A stretch of DNA of 64,000 nt from Taenia hydatigena (taxonomy: Eukaryota; Platyhelminthes; Cestoda; Cyclophyllidea; Taeniidae). Below, one piece after another: positions 50,386 to 63,898 of the stretch (its first letter is position 1; each line of letters starts with the position of its first letter). The stretch spans positions 5,690,270 through 5,754,269 of the forward strand of contig JADWOT020000001.1 of the NCBI GenBank assembly GCA_036345935.2, given 5' to 3'. Below the pieces are notes generated by a model. It had not been told where the DNA came from. It saw only the letters and a list, made by a program, of their open reading frames with translations, and ran no database searches. Position numbers and translations under genes: made by a program.

Positions 50386-51621
50386 AAACTTGAGGAAATC
50401 GGGCAGAAAAGCTTTTATTAAAATTGGAAGCATCTTCAGTAGATCAACATGATTACTGCAATCAAACGTTGAATGCGTTCCCAATAAATTTAAATGTTTA
50501 ATATGATCGTAAAGAATCCCTCCATTAATTGCACAAGTTTTAACGAACTCCTAAAAGCTTGTGGCAATTGTTTGGAGATTTAATTTACTCAAATAACTTA
50601 TTCCCAAAGTCGTACTTAACTTGAGAACTGTGGAAGGACACACTAGCTATTAACGTTTTGGAGAATTAGGAGGTCACCATCCACTGGCACTACCCCAAAG
50701 GCCGTGGTGCAGAGTGGAACTAGAACCCGCAGCTACTGCAGTTTTTCTAAAAGTTAATAGCGAATAAGTGTATTTAAGAACCGCAAATGAGCGATAAGAA
50801 AAATTGATTGTCGAGGAGATTGGGGTTTATGCAAAGGAGCATCTATGGCATAATTCGATTTCCTTTTTCTCCACCTCAAAGAACCCCAGTCGGCAGCGAC
50901 CCTGTGTCCATTTACATCCATTTTGACTCTGCAGCAAGGTGAGATCCACTAGGCTTGAAGGTCTCAACACTGCCACCGTATTTTAAACCGCTGATAGACT
51001 GGCGACTGTCCCCGATGATCGCAAACTCCAAGGGCACTTGACAGAGTTGCTGAGCTACATATTCTTCTGTAACTGATGTAAAGCACTACTCCTCACCAGT
51101 CAGCTGCACAGAAGTAGGCGAACAGCAGCAATAATGCTAGTAAACTCCAACCGAAATGATCTGATTCGAATGACATAACCCCAACAAACTAATTTAACGC
51201 GTATATTCCTGGCTGTCGGCACAAAAGTGCTGCCTAATAACAATTTTTAAAGCTTTAGATACTTGTAGGATTTAATTACTTGCTTACGACCAGGGATTTT
51301 GTTTTTATTAAGGACATAGTACTTAACACTACATTAATGTTTATGCCTATTTTATTTTTATAAAAAATTTGCAAAACATTTTGACCTACAACAGACTTAT
51401 CAATAATAACACAGTTACGATGGCGACGAGTCTTCTGCCTCTCAATTCTTAGCACAGGCAAATAAACTTTGGGTCGGAAATTATGCCTATGAACTGATGC
51501 ATTCTACTGATTCTAGCTGCGTCTTTTGAAAGACTGAAGGTCTAAACGGTTTAGTTTATGGCCACTAAAGGTGGCTTAGCCATGTTTGACTTCAAATCAT
51601 GCGTTATCTTGAAGTTAGGAG

Positions 51622-51652
51622 AGAAGCACAGCCGACTTGGTGCTGTGCTTCT
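51622..51652 (+). other. Perfect 10-bp hairpin
   Basis: agaagcacag, an 11-base loop, then ctgtgcttct. Could be a transposon remnant or RNA hairpin. No known family recognised. Confidence 0.5.
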
Positions 51653-53178
51653 ATCTTTATTGCCTGTGCAGACTTTTGCAGCACCACTGTAATAATTGTG
51701 TATTTAAAAAATGGTTTTGTAGGTAAGAGGCTGGGTGGCACTTTTAACCTGGTCCTCGACGAGTAAGTTGGTTCTCTGGGTGTGGTAGGTGCTGCGCTAC
51801 CTACCAATACTTCAGCTACCATGATAAAAATGTATGAAAACATTGAACCTTTTCTAATTAAAAGAATGAAAGGAAAGACGAGGAAAAGGAAGGAATTTGT
51901 GCACTGCAGTCTAACACCAGATTGAAAAAGGATGTGTTTGGGCGAGCATAAGTGGTTTTTTGTTGAGCAAACTAGTAAAAGCATAAGCTTTGCTGGCTTT
52001 GATTTTGTGCTACTTATAAAAACACTCAGAAATTGTGCTACATTATAAATCTTTTCGTCTTTTTGCTTCTGGCATCTCATAGAGATGAAAGTTCATTTCT
52101 CTGTAACTGTCACTTAATCCACTCGCATTTAGAAACCATCCATTATGGGTGTTGGACTTGTCTTTTGAACTTCACATGCTTTCAGCATCACATTATTTGC
52201 TTTACGCCGATTTTCATTTATTCACTGCCCTATTTTGTGTGATAACTAGCATTTGAAATCTAGGGCGTCGCATTCCCTTACTTATATTCACTTCACTTTT
52301 AGTCAGGGGGCAAAAGCCATTTTCATTCCTCCACTGAACCCTCACATGCTTATTTATTATGCTAATATACTCAGGCAAATTGAGTGCGCTTAAATTCTGA
52401 GCCAATGTAAGTAAATAGTTGAAACCATACACTCGTTTCGCCTTTGCGGCACCTTTGCAACTTGCATTTCCTTAGAAGGCATCAAGTTTGTTGGAATCTG
52501 CGCGCAAGTCTGGTTTTAGGGCTGACTATGCTAAAGCCTTTTTTGGCAGAGGAGAATTTGGCTTTCCAGCGATCGTAGTGTCGCCATCCGCAGTCGTGAG
52601 TTTTGAATCACTTACTCTCCTAGGTTACATTACTAGAGGCTGACAAAGATTATTAAAATAAAGGCAATAAAAAATCCCCCTTCCCGGTTCACGAGATAAC
52701 CAAAACAAAATAAGAGTCGACCCTGATTCTGAGGGTCTAACTTAAATTAACAAACAAGACCTTCAGCGCTTTTCTAAACTGCAGCAAAACATTAAGTTGG
52801 GACACTTCCTTGTGAGGGTCAATGCAAACAATGCCGTCTATAGTGGGTTGGACCCATCAAATTCCATACTCGAAACGAAACTGGGCTCCTAAAGTCGTCC
52901 GGTTTGCCTATGGTATGCAAGAATGAACCAAAGCTAAATTTTAATTCATCACAACGATTGGATCTGACTTAAAACAGTGGTCACTTTGGCGGCTCTAAGC
53001 AAATCACTTCGTAATTCTATCAAAGAATGGTAAAGAGCAGATACTAAAAAAATTTGCTCTTATCTGTAGGGATGAGAAGGAGGTCTAAAAGGAGATGCGT
53101 CAAAGTGCACGGTAGAATGTCTGTGATGTAAAAGATGGGTGGAGTTACGTAGCAAAAATTGATAGAGGCAGCCTCAGC

Positions 53179-53332
53179 TGTAGCGTTTCGAGACTTCCCT
53201 GAAGGCAAAAGAAGGCATTATGCTAAAGCAGAATATGTATTTCAGCAAGTAAATGGACCTAGGCTAGTAGCTTGGGCAATATGATCACTTAATTGACTGC
53301 AATGGAAACCGGTAGTTAAACAAAGCATTACA
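53179..53332 (+). mobile_element. Solo LTR-like element
   Basis: Starts TGTAGCGTTTCGAGACTTCC, ends TTAAACAAAGCATTACA; 154 bp. Same internal order as the 7573 and 38509 copies (GAAGGCAAAAGAAGGCATTA, AGCAGAATATGTATTTC). No coding capacity and no clear target duplication. Confidence 0.7.
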
Positions 53333-55471
53333 TCGAGAATGCGAAAAGTACATTCAACCATACGAACATAGTTATAGAAAGCATTTTAACCATGCAACAA
53401 TATGAATATAATGACTATTTCACAATGTGGTAATGTGCTTTTCGGTTTGTAATTCCTTTCCCACAGAATGAAGTGAGATTGAAGACGTCGAGCTGCAGAG
53501 CTTGCACACAATGACAATCCGAGGGTTTCACATTACCTATTAGCAAGCTGAATACCCACACGTAAACAAACCATGCAATCTCTGAATTGAGGAATGGAAT
53601 AAATGCGCATTTCTTTGCATTTGACTCGGGTTCATACGTGTTATTGCAGAAAAAGGAGATAAGAATTTTGCAGCTGTATGCATGACATGTGTGCTCTATC
53701 AGCCTAAGTCCTAACTGCGCAAACACCAATGTATAACACTAAGAAACTTGCCTTTTCAATTTTACTTTAATTAATCCTAATATGTCAAAATCTACTTCTC
53801 CGCAACTCCTTCGACCAATGCGTCCGCAATCTGAACCAAAGAAGGAAACGTTACACTCGTCAAAAGAGCACCTTAAAATCCAACGTGTGCCGTGCCAACT
53901 CAATTGTAGTTTATGCTATATAAAAACAATGGCTATCTTTTCTACGCATTACAGCTATATGCACTCCTTAAGGGACATAGCTGCAAAGGCACCTAGGTCA
54001 ACTTCGAATAAAAACATAAGTGCACTTGCAGAGATCTTATAAATTTTTGACACTCTTGCAAGTTTAACTGCTCGTCGGATATAAAAATTAAAAAAAAAAC
54101 GGTTGGTTACTGGGAGTTGCATTGCTCTTAGTCCACCACCAAAATGCCAACAAATAGTTTGGCCCGAAATGAATGCCCCTAAATGTAGTAGTGTTACAGC
54201 GAACCGAAGCGAACTAAAATACACCACGCATAGATCTACTTAGACTCACTTTGCCAACTTTAAGTTAGTTTGTTTAAGTGGGTGGTTTAGTGCTTATTTA
54301 ATGTCCAAAGGTGCGCTGATATTTTGGTTTCACAGTTCTACCGTTAGCTCTGTTGACTGATAACGAGTTCCAAATATGCATCAAGCCACAAAACCAATAA
54401 AGGCAAAGTCAAAATCTAACTTATTGGATGAAACAGACAAGAACGGAAGGAACGGGAACAACAACGATGGGCTTGTTCAGCATCACGTAGGCGAAAAATT
54501 AGATTACACATGTTAACTTATCTTTGTGTTGTAAAGGAATGTTTTGGATTTTGTTATTAGTCAATATTTTGCTATATCCCATAGCTTTTGCCTTCTCTGC
54601 AAGTTAGTGGGTTGTTGTGGTTGCTCGATTAATAACTAGGTGTAAAGAACATCAAGTTTACTTTGTAAGCAGAGAAAATGCCCACCATAAGTTGCAACGC
54701 ATTTGCAATTTATCACTTGTCACATTATTTTGCTATCATGCTTTTAAAAATTGGCTACAAATTGTGCACGATTGGCTGTGACAACGTAGGTTTAAATAAT
54801 ACTCCTGTCAGGCATGCCTCGCACTCTCAGATATACGTTTTTTCGTACGAGAATCACTTTTCTGCTAAACACGTAGGACTTTTCCGTGTATTTATCCATT
54901 TACTGCTACCCACAAAATTTAATTAATTTTACGTTTTGAAAAGTTAGGTGATATTATTGAGTGCTCTACTGTTTTCAATTATGTTCATAGTTGAATGGCC
55001 GTTAGAATAGCTTTTTATGCAGCTGATTTAACGATCGTAGTTGATTTAAGTTTTTAGGACAGATTATATTTAACAGTAGCAGGCACCAAAAGAAGAAGCA
55101 GGAGTAGTCGAAGAGAAATGCAGGCGGATTCCAAGGGATACCTTCACGCGAATATTTGTGGAGGTAACGCCCTTAAAACAATAAATCGAATGATTTAGTT
55201 GCATTACTTTTGTGTAACTAAAAGTAAAAAAAGGAAAACTCTTGGTTAAAGAATCCATGTATGTTAGTTTAACTACAAAATTGTACTACATGAAAGCAAT
55301 TTAAATGAGACACTTTGTTTCACAATCGCTGGTTGGTTAAATACTTTTAAAGGAACTGAGTCACATCTTCAAAGTTAGACTATTAACCAAGCAAATAAAT
55401 AGTGTAGAGGTTTGATACCTGTTATGAAATTTTGAATAGCCTGTCTTTGTTTTGCACGATAGGCAGGCGAC
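53333..55471. other. Intergenic or 5' part of the MARCH-like gene
   Basis: No gene recognised. May include non-coding or short coding 5' exons of the RING-CH gene, since its first visible exon follows an acceptor-like gatag at 55462. Confidence 0.45.
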
Positions 55472-56659
55472 ATGCAACAGGAGGAGCGGAGGCAATTACG
55501 AAGCTCCAGCGACACAGAAGGCATCCTATTTACCAAGGAAAAGCAAAAACCACCTACCTCTATCGCTGCTGCTGCGTCTTCTGTGCCTCCACCTCTAACA
55601 TTGCATAAAGCTGTAAATCATTACAGTGTGGGATCGACGGCCAGCATTTGCCCTGACAACTTCCACTTTTGCCGAATCTGTCGCGAGTCTGATGAGTCCA
55701 CATGGGATATGGAGTTGGATTCCTGTGGAGAACTGATTGCACCCTGTTTATGCAATGGCACTATGAAGTACGTGCATGAGAAGTGTGTTCAGCGTTGGAT
55801 TGAAGTCAGTCAGTCGAGGAAGTGTGAACTGTGTCAGTTTGAATATGAGGTGTTTACCCACACGAAACCGATGAAAGAGGTAAGATTGCAAAAAGTATGA
55901 CAGAACCCTGACCAATCCTATGAGAAATTCATTAATTTATTATTGTACCTAACAAACTATCCACCAGCGCTGGTTTTTTTGTTGCGCATTTATTCCTTCA
56001 TACAATGTCCCTCCTCTCGTTGTTTTCTTCCGCCTTACCTATCTTCATTTAATCATTGTTTCTTTTTTCCGTCACACACTTACACATCCATCTATCCGTC
56101 ACTTCTTTTTTTTCCAAAAACACTTTTTGTCTGATGCATTAAATAGTTTGTTTCTTCATCCCAATTTACTCATCAAACGATCACACCTCGACATACAATA
56201 TAGGATATTGGCTTGAGCTGTGGGGATTTTAACAATCTTTCACTCCTTACATCCTCTTTTTTTCAGTGGGAGCGCTGCCTCTTCTTCTTTGGTCTGTTGT
56301 GCAATCTCCTCATTTTTGACATCATCATCCTACTTCTCATAGTCCTAGTGCTTTGGTGGTGTGTCTTCATCGTCACCGATTTTGAGGTCTACAAGCACAT
56401 CCCAATGAAGCCTTATGGTGCAACCATTTCCATCATCACAATGACTGCTCCATTTACTGCTTACTGCTTGATATTTGGCGTATTTTCAACCAAATACTGC
56501 CGCAAATTGGGACAGCTCTGGTCCCGCCTTAATTGTGTGAGTGTGGTTAGAGAACCGCCAGAGGAACGCGTTGCGAAGTTGAGGCAGCAACGTCAACCGC
56601 AACAGCATATCGAAATCCCCACGGTTGACGAAGATAGCAACTTCACAGCGATGCTTTGA
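55472..56659 (+). CDS. Membrane-associated RING-CH E3 ubiquitin ligase, MARCH1/8-like
   Basis: Predicted 266 residues from exons 55472-55879 and 56267-56659 (frames join; the intron has a T-rich acceptor). Such ligases ubiquitinate membrane proteins to drive endocytosis. Seen: RING-CH C4HC3 at about residues 66-129 (FCRICRE, PCLCNGTMKYVHEKCVQRWI, KCELCQFEYE); the KPMKE-WE junction matches the KPLRKWE sequence that leads into the first membrane segment of MARCH8. Exon 2 gives two membrane segments (LLIFDIIILLLIVLVLWWC; SIITMTAPFTAYCLIFGVF) and a cytosolic tail. The spacing between the second and third cysteines is wider than in vertebrate MARCH8. The ATG frame stays open back to an acceptor-like site at 55462, so further coding exons upstream are possible. 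Confidence 0.87.
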
Positions 56660-57512
56660 GAGCTAAAATGACAAAAGAAGGTGCAGATGGTGCTGGAAGC
56701 ATTCTTTTTGCCTATCCGCCTCCTTAGGCAAAGCCTTCATTCATCCTGCCATTCCTGCATGCTTGTGCCTTTCCCTCCCTGCATACCACGACTTACAGGC
56801 CACGTCACCTTTTAGAACCTCAATGCATCCTTTCCCATTATGTATCAACATAATCTACTGTACAGAAAACAAGGATTGTTTAATATTTTGTAAGAATTTA
56901 TAATTTGGTCTGCCTTTCTACTCCACAGTCTGGTCACCATGAGTTGAAGAACGCATCTCAAGTCCATTCACCTCACTTTGCCTTCCACTTGTCCATTCAA
57001 TGACGTGATTATGTAGTCAAGAGGAGTCCAATTGAGACCTGATGTCCAATTTAGCAAAGTCAGAACTTTTTTAGACCATTCTTGCTTAGACCGTATAGGT
57101 TGCTAGGACACTTTCGTTAGCCACGTTGTGTGGATGAACGGACTGGGCGAAATAGTATAAGCGCAAGCGAATTAATTTCCATGAACTTGTGAAGTTGAAG
57201 GTACAAACAACTTCAAAACATCGCTTGAAACGCCTGCTCGTAAATGCAAGTCATGCCTGGGAACATTCATTTGAGATCTGAGTCGTTTCCACAGATACAA
57301 CAGTTCATGGCGATGGCGAGGAGTGGAAAGTGTGCTGTGAGAGGGCCTAATTGATGAGCGGGCTACGACATTTTTGCTGCAACCTACAGGTATGTTCAGC
57401 GACCAATTGTCTCTAAAAGCACTGTTATTCACTGTGTAAAAAGCAAGTGACTTTCCCGCTGATAATGACAATGAAGGCAAAATCCAATCGCCATGATGCC
57501 AGCGAGCGCCTG

Positions 57513-57545
57513 TGACAGCACTGTAAGCATCGTGCAGTGCTGTCA
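57513..57545 (+). other. Perfect 11-bp hairpin
   Basis: tgacagcactg, an 11-base loop, then cagtgctgtca. Lies 0.85 kb past the MARCH-like stop. I do not match it to a known flatworm microRNA. Confidence 0.5.
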
Positions 57546-60500
57546 GTCGCCTCAGTGGTATGATTAGGAGAGCTCTCGACGATCATTCTAAGGATCCTTT
57601 TGCCGTCTGGATGAGCAAGTGGTAGATAGGAGCCTTTGTGGGCTCCTGTGCCTTATGCTGTGGTTAACTTATTCAAGGAGTATTTTGGTGGTACCGAGTA
57701 AAGACACGCACCACGAGTGCTGCTGCAGAGGTGAGAGGTAAATTTCGCAGGCTGTCTTCCCTGGAAGGCAATCTTGTAAGACGTCTTCCTCCAAAATGTG
57801 CAGCTATTGGCTAATCATGGGCTTCGATAATGGCTTTCAGTATCATGCAGTTTGATATTCATTGCACACTACTTTGTATTTGAGTGGTATGCAACTTAAA
57901 AAAGAGCATTTAAATGCAAAGTCTAGCATAACATTAACTCTAAGTGCTGGGAGGTAATGCTTTTAAAAAGAGTCATATACTACTGAATACTAAAAAGCGT
58001 CACAGATGCAGTTTCTGTCTTATAGCTGCAATGGATGCTTGGTGATAGCATCTCCAAAGTGGTAAGCAATTTAATTATACAAAACTCGTGAATGAGAAGG
58101 TGATATTTGCATATAAATAAAAAATCTGCTGACAATTAACGTGTTATTGGCAGTGCTGGGTTGCCTTATGGGTGGGGCTGAGCCACCTCATCAATGCATG
58201 TGACTGACGAAGAGCCACACATTTGAAGCAAGAAAGACAGCACTAGGCAGTTGTGCTTAAAAGCAAACTACTAAATTAAATCACGCCTTTGGCGTCACCT
58301 TTTGAGCAGACAAACTTTACTCGGCACCACCTTAGTGCTTTTTTTCAATGCGTCAGTCACAGAGCAGCACACAGGATTCCGCAAACGCCCTTCATGAGCC
58401 TCCCCAGTTAAATTGATTTAACTTTCAAAGATACTGTATTGCTTAAGGCATTCATTAGATAGGGAGAGTTGAATGACACTAAGTGTTTGCGTTCTGATGG
58501 TGCAGCATTCCTAATCTTTACTTTTGTCTGTACTAGAGACGAATTCTCTCGTTACATGTGTTCCACAACGCCCTAAAATAGTGTTCAATTAATCAGGGGC
58601 ACAGCGTTAGACAAGAGGTCTTTTACTACGTTCATGTCCTGCTTCATGATGGAAGTGTAGATCGGAGAGTGGATGCCAGAAATTCAGGTCAGAAGAGAAC
58701 CTCAGGACAGCAAAATTGCTCGATGCTTGCAGTTCATGGGAGAGCTCAAAAGTGGCACAAAGTGCTGACGTCAACATTTTCTGCCCGAACCCAAGTTCAG
58801 CTGCCAGAGCTTCACCATCGACTCACGGACTACTTTGTGCTCTCCTGTAGTAGTGAGATAGTAACCAGACGACGTCATAAACTTGCCTGGGGTGGTGCGT
58901 CAAACCTCGGCACGCCAAACAGCGATGTCAAATGTCATGAGTAAGTGCATAGTCCTCAATGGTAGGACTGACATGAGTCACGCCACAGAAAGCATTTGAT
59001 ACACCTCTAGTGGTACTACTGAGATGTACAAAGAAAATGTTACCTGGATGGCTGCATACATCGCCAGACTATTGAAGACCCAGAATATGGTCTGAGTTGC
59101 CACCTCTTACTTGGCTGAGACGGCTCATGCAGCCTGTGGAAGAATGTATGTCGCCAAATCTGTGTATATGTTCCACTATAGAGGAGAAAAGGACACACAA
59201 CCCATCGTTTTTCAGCGGAGTTGGCTTTGCATATGCCTAAACCGTTGTCTATCATCAAAGGTGCAGTGCGTTCTTCTACTCCAAAGAGGCTGACGCAATT
59301 AAGAACCAAATGTCTCGCTCACCATTTTGAACTTATCTGACGGTCCTAATTGCGCAATCTCGTCGTTGTTGTTGTCATTGGCAGGATGCTCAAATTAGCA
59401 TCTCTGATAAACAACCTGCTGCGCCTTAAAAACCTGCATATTCTAGTATGCGATTAAACAGAACTTTGGGTAACTACTAAACTAGGTGGACGATTCAGTC
59501 ACTAGTCGCGGATTCTGCCAACATCCCTACATCGCTGCCACTTCTTCACACTGACGTGTTTCGATATGGCTTCAGGATGAAAATCGAGGCGATAATCCAG
59601 CTCCGATTTCACCAGTTGCTGCATAACCAATTAATGTTAGAAGGCAATACGTTCCTAAGCGGTTACATACATTTGGAAGTGTAACAACTGCCGAATCGTG
59701 AGATCTTTATAACCACAAATGGAAGGCTTCACTATCTAGCGCTCATAAAGGTGTCACCACTGCTGGTAAAGTGCTGCCCTTCAGCTCTAACTATGGCCGT
59801 ATGGGTAGCGGAGATCCATGCATCAGGCAGTGAAACGGGTGGTGAGCCTAAGACAACAGTGACTTCTGCCTCGCCAAGTGTACCACCAAAACAAAAGGAG
59901 ATTCAACAACGTAATTTGTAGGGTCCCAACTTACCCATGCTGCGTTCGCCACGAAGTGTGCCAATGTACTAGGACTCGGCGCATGACTGACAAACAAAAC
60001 TTTTAGCAGTCCTTCGAACTAGAGGCGAATTTAAGGAGAAGCCGCATAAAGACGCAGCGCGATCAAAACTGTCTATTTTGGATTGTATATACAAGAGTTG
60101 ACATTAGAATAGGAAGACAACTCTTCATGGACTGTTTACCAACTTTGGCGCTAAATTTAAACACACTAACTGCGTCTGCGCATTATTATATGTTTAATAA
60201 GCATGTAAGTGTATAGAAAGGAAAGGAAAACGGGTTTTGCTATCCTGACTGACGGCGGGAAGAGTGTGGTTGAGGGAGTGCGAAATCCTACCTTTCAAAT
60301 GCTAGTTATTGCATAATTTGGGGTTGTAAATAAAGGAAAACCTGCGTGAAAGAAAACCTCTGTGACGTTGAAGGGAGATGAAGTTGTGGAATGATATTTA
60401 TCAGGCCCCACACACATATTGGATGGTCCCTTAATGCGAATGGATTAAAGGACAGATATTAAGGCAGATTTAAACCTCGGTGAATAGTAGAAGACTAAAG

Positions 60501-63500
60501 ATGGAAAGGATTTCCAGTACTAACGTATTTCTAATGCTTTCATTTCGAGTATAGAAACAAAGTCAGCAAACTTGTGATGTTATAAGTTCACCCAATAAAA
60601 ACCACTTATACATGCCTACCTGCATCACAATGACGTGCCGCTAAGGACTGTGGTGATGCAGGAATCATCGCGAGTAATAGAAACATAATTACAGCACCAA
60701 GTCTGCCGCGCTTCTTTCTTGAGTTAAAATTAGTGATGGAGCAAGGCACCTGTAGTTTATGATTTATAGACGGGCACGAGTGAGTTGCCTATAGTTGCAA
60801 AGAGACGCAGAAAATCCAAAACATAAAAGCGAAGCATGCATGCATGAGTTTTTTGAGTAGACTTGGTCAGTAGAGGGTATCAGTTTGCAAATACCAATAC
60901 CAAGACAAATTATATTTGCTGATGCGCAGAGTTAAGAGGCAAAAGGTTCGTTGCCTACGCAACTGTGCTATTAGCAAAAACCCCGTCTTATAACAAAAGC
61001 GCTTTACGAAAATTCTAATTAATTGAAGTAGGTATAGACATTAATGCGCTCCGAGTACTATTTCATTATTAGGAACAAAATCCATGAGTGGAATTGGAAG
61101 TGCAGGCAAGCGGTTGCATCTTATAAAGTTCCTAATGCTTCAAAACAGTCTTGGTAGACAGTACTTGATTTGTGTCGACGATGAGAGATTTACATGCTAA
61201 ATTAGTGCATTTAACTTAGGTCATTTGGAGCGGACCATTTCAATTGGTGTTTCCGTTGGTTCCTGGACGCGGCTAGTGTGGTCGCTTGCCTACTTCTGTG
61301 CAGTTGACTGATGAGAAGTGGTGCCCTACGTCAGTTCCAAAAGATCGTTTGACTCAACATATCTGTTTAATGCTTTTGGAGACTACGATCGTCAGATTAA
61401 TTCATCAGTCCTTAAATTGAACCAACATATGTCTCAACGCCCCGCTGCAGTCGTTTGGAGCAACTGATTTTGCGGATCGAAATACGGTGGCACTCCTTGG
61501 TTTCTTCAAGTCTATTGAATCTCACCTTACTGCAGGGAAGAAATGTGTGTGAATAGACACAGGATTGCTGCCGGTTGGGATTCTCTACCTTAAACCGATT
61601 CTCTGGAATTGTCCCATCTCAACATGTCCCTTTTTAATGCTAACTACCATGGATTTAGACAGCGAAAGTTGTTCTTTTGTTGAATTATACTTGGTGTTAA
61701 CAAGTCTTTCTTAACTATCTTTGTCGATACTTTCCCTCGATCATTGATAATCAGCCACTTATTCTGGTGCAAAAGTTGTGTATGTCGTTTGGTAGTTATT
61801 TTTGAATGAGGCAGGTGAGTCGTACTAGTGTAGTGATTGAACTGTGCACATTACCGTAAATTACCCAATCATAGTGGTTTGATATCTTATTGAACTGCTT
61901 ATAACCGCTCAAACACTTGAGTCTACAAACGATGTATTCCGCTGTGTTCCATGGTCTTAGGATCATGCTAGTGGCCTCCTATCTTTGCTGTGCGTCTGTA
62001 ATATGTGCTTTGGCAACGGTTTGGCTCCCTAAAACTGCAAGAAATGCTTGATGCCCTACGAATCTCAACTTCTGCATCATCATTAGAAATGGTCGGTGGC
62101 GGTGGGTTTGCCATGATTGCGTTGGGCCCACTGGATCATCTTTGTTGGTGTATGGTGTTCTTATGACGGGAAATGTGTAAGTTCATTCTTGGGCGAAAAA
62201 ATGCGTACCTGTGTTTGCTCTAGGGCGTCGGTAGACTGTTGCCATGTTGTTGCTTTTTGTAACAAGCATGCACGGAGGCAGTTGTAGGTGGGTTAAATGG
62301 TGCTTTCGTTAACATGTGATAGAAGCTCCATTATTTACGGAGGCATCGCTAAAAACTGCTGCCTAAATGTCGTATTGGTAGTTTGTACTGCATAAATCTG
62401 CCAAAGCTAAAAAATCTCTTTCGGGAGGTGAATAATTTGTCGATCCGCTGACAGTGTGGGAGCATATCCTCAAGACCTTCGGATCCTCCGAAGGCGTAAG
62501 GCTTAACTAAGGAAGTTATGCCAAAGCAAAATGCTGACTTCCTCATTGCTGAAGACATTTAAAAGGCGAATAAGCACCATTGAGAGGCTTTTGACAAAGT
62601 AGATACTAAGAGAAACTGAAATATTGACAAATGAATTAGGCGTAAAATAAAAGTAGAACTAACCTTCCACTGAAAGAGTGGATAAATGGAGAACCTCTAA
62701 TATGGTGTGGAGGATTAGGAGGATTGCGGACAGAGGGGCTGGGCCTCAAACAAATGGGAACGGGGTGGTAAGCATTGGGAGGCAAGGAAAACACAAATAC
62801 CGTTGAGCTCATAGGTTGCCGTAAGACGGCATAATAATTACGAATTTGGCAAAGTGGTTATCTGTGTTTGACTTGTTGGCCTTTTGCCTGCTTCTTTACT
62901 GCGTTGGTGACAAGAGAACGACCAGTAGGATCTCAGCGGTCCAGATGTCGCTGTCAACTGGAGCGCCATGTCCCAGACCGAGCATGAAAGTGCGTCAGCT
63001 TGGAGCTGACAAAGCACGCCTCGCCTCACTGTTTTCGTGCTTTTCACTTTGCATACACCATGGCATAACACTTGGTTTCGCCGTTAAATAAGCTCGTTCA
63101 GCATCCAGATGTCCAGCTGAGTGGCAGCCTCCGTGCATGGGATGAGCCACGTAAGTAATTCAACGCTTTCGTCCGTCTACATGCTTACTTGCGTGAACAC
63201 TCTCCGTCATGCCAGAGTGATTTTGGCACTTGTGAGACATTTTCGTCTTTGTACGTCATTGTCCTCCCTTGTCCTATGATAGCAAATACACTTACTCTGC
63301 GGAGACAGACAGCCTCACCGTTTTTATGTAACGTCAAGGCGATCGAGGCGATTATAGGGCTACTTACTTGTTACTCTTGATGATTTGGCGTTGGCAGAAA
63401 ACTTGCCTCATTCGCTCATAAATGAGCGAAAGACTGTTCCAGCATACAACGCATTTCATTGGTCGATTGTGGGTTCGGAACTCCCCATCTGTGAACAGGA

Positions 63501-63898
63501 GAGTGGAAGGCGTTTTCTCATGTCAACAACAGTGGCAATCACATTGACAAAACCGCAGGTGGCAATTTCACACAGCTCAACGTCTCAACTCAAGTCTACC
63601 ACCTCTTTCCATAGACGCACGGAATCAGACGGGCTTACGAGATTAAAACCCACTGTGTTATGAGTTTGCGGGACGATCAAATGGGACAAATGACTGTCTT
63701 AGTGAATCGTTGGCGCTAGCTTAAGGTGCGGAGAGCAGGAGAGGAGGGAGAGTTGTACGGAAAGAAGGGCAAACGGGGCGTTGCAAACCCTTTTAGGTAG
63801 GCCGCAATCTCCTTAAAGGCCGATTTTAATATTAGTAGAAAGGTATTGTTTGTTAGCATACTTCCTTCACCCTGCCAAACTGCAAAGACACTAACGAG

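Larger units (their letters stand above)
49121..53178. other. Intergenic, no supported gene
   Basis: Contains a CCAAT-box cluster (50213-50385) and a perfect hairpin (51622-51652). The minus-strand frame 51604-52080 (158 codons) is hydrophobic and low in motifs; I do not recognise it and do not call it a gene. Confidence 0.5.

Noticed and set aside
51604..52080. 158-codon minus-strand frame
   Set aside because: No motif, composition hydrophobic and AT-driven, no adjoining exons; not reported as a gene.
57172..59309. Several 60-100 codon frames (57172-57480, 58669-58944, 59040-59309)
   Set aside because: Some stretches look protein-like, but no family or consistent splice joins; could be decayed mobile-element remains but unsupported.
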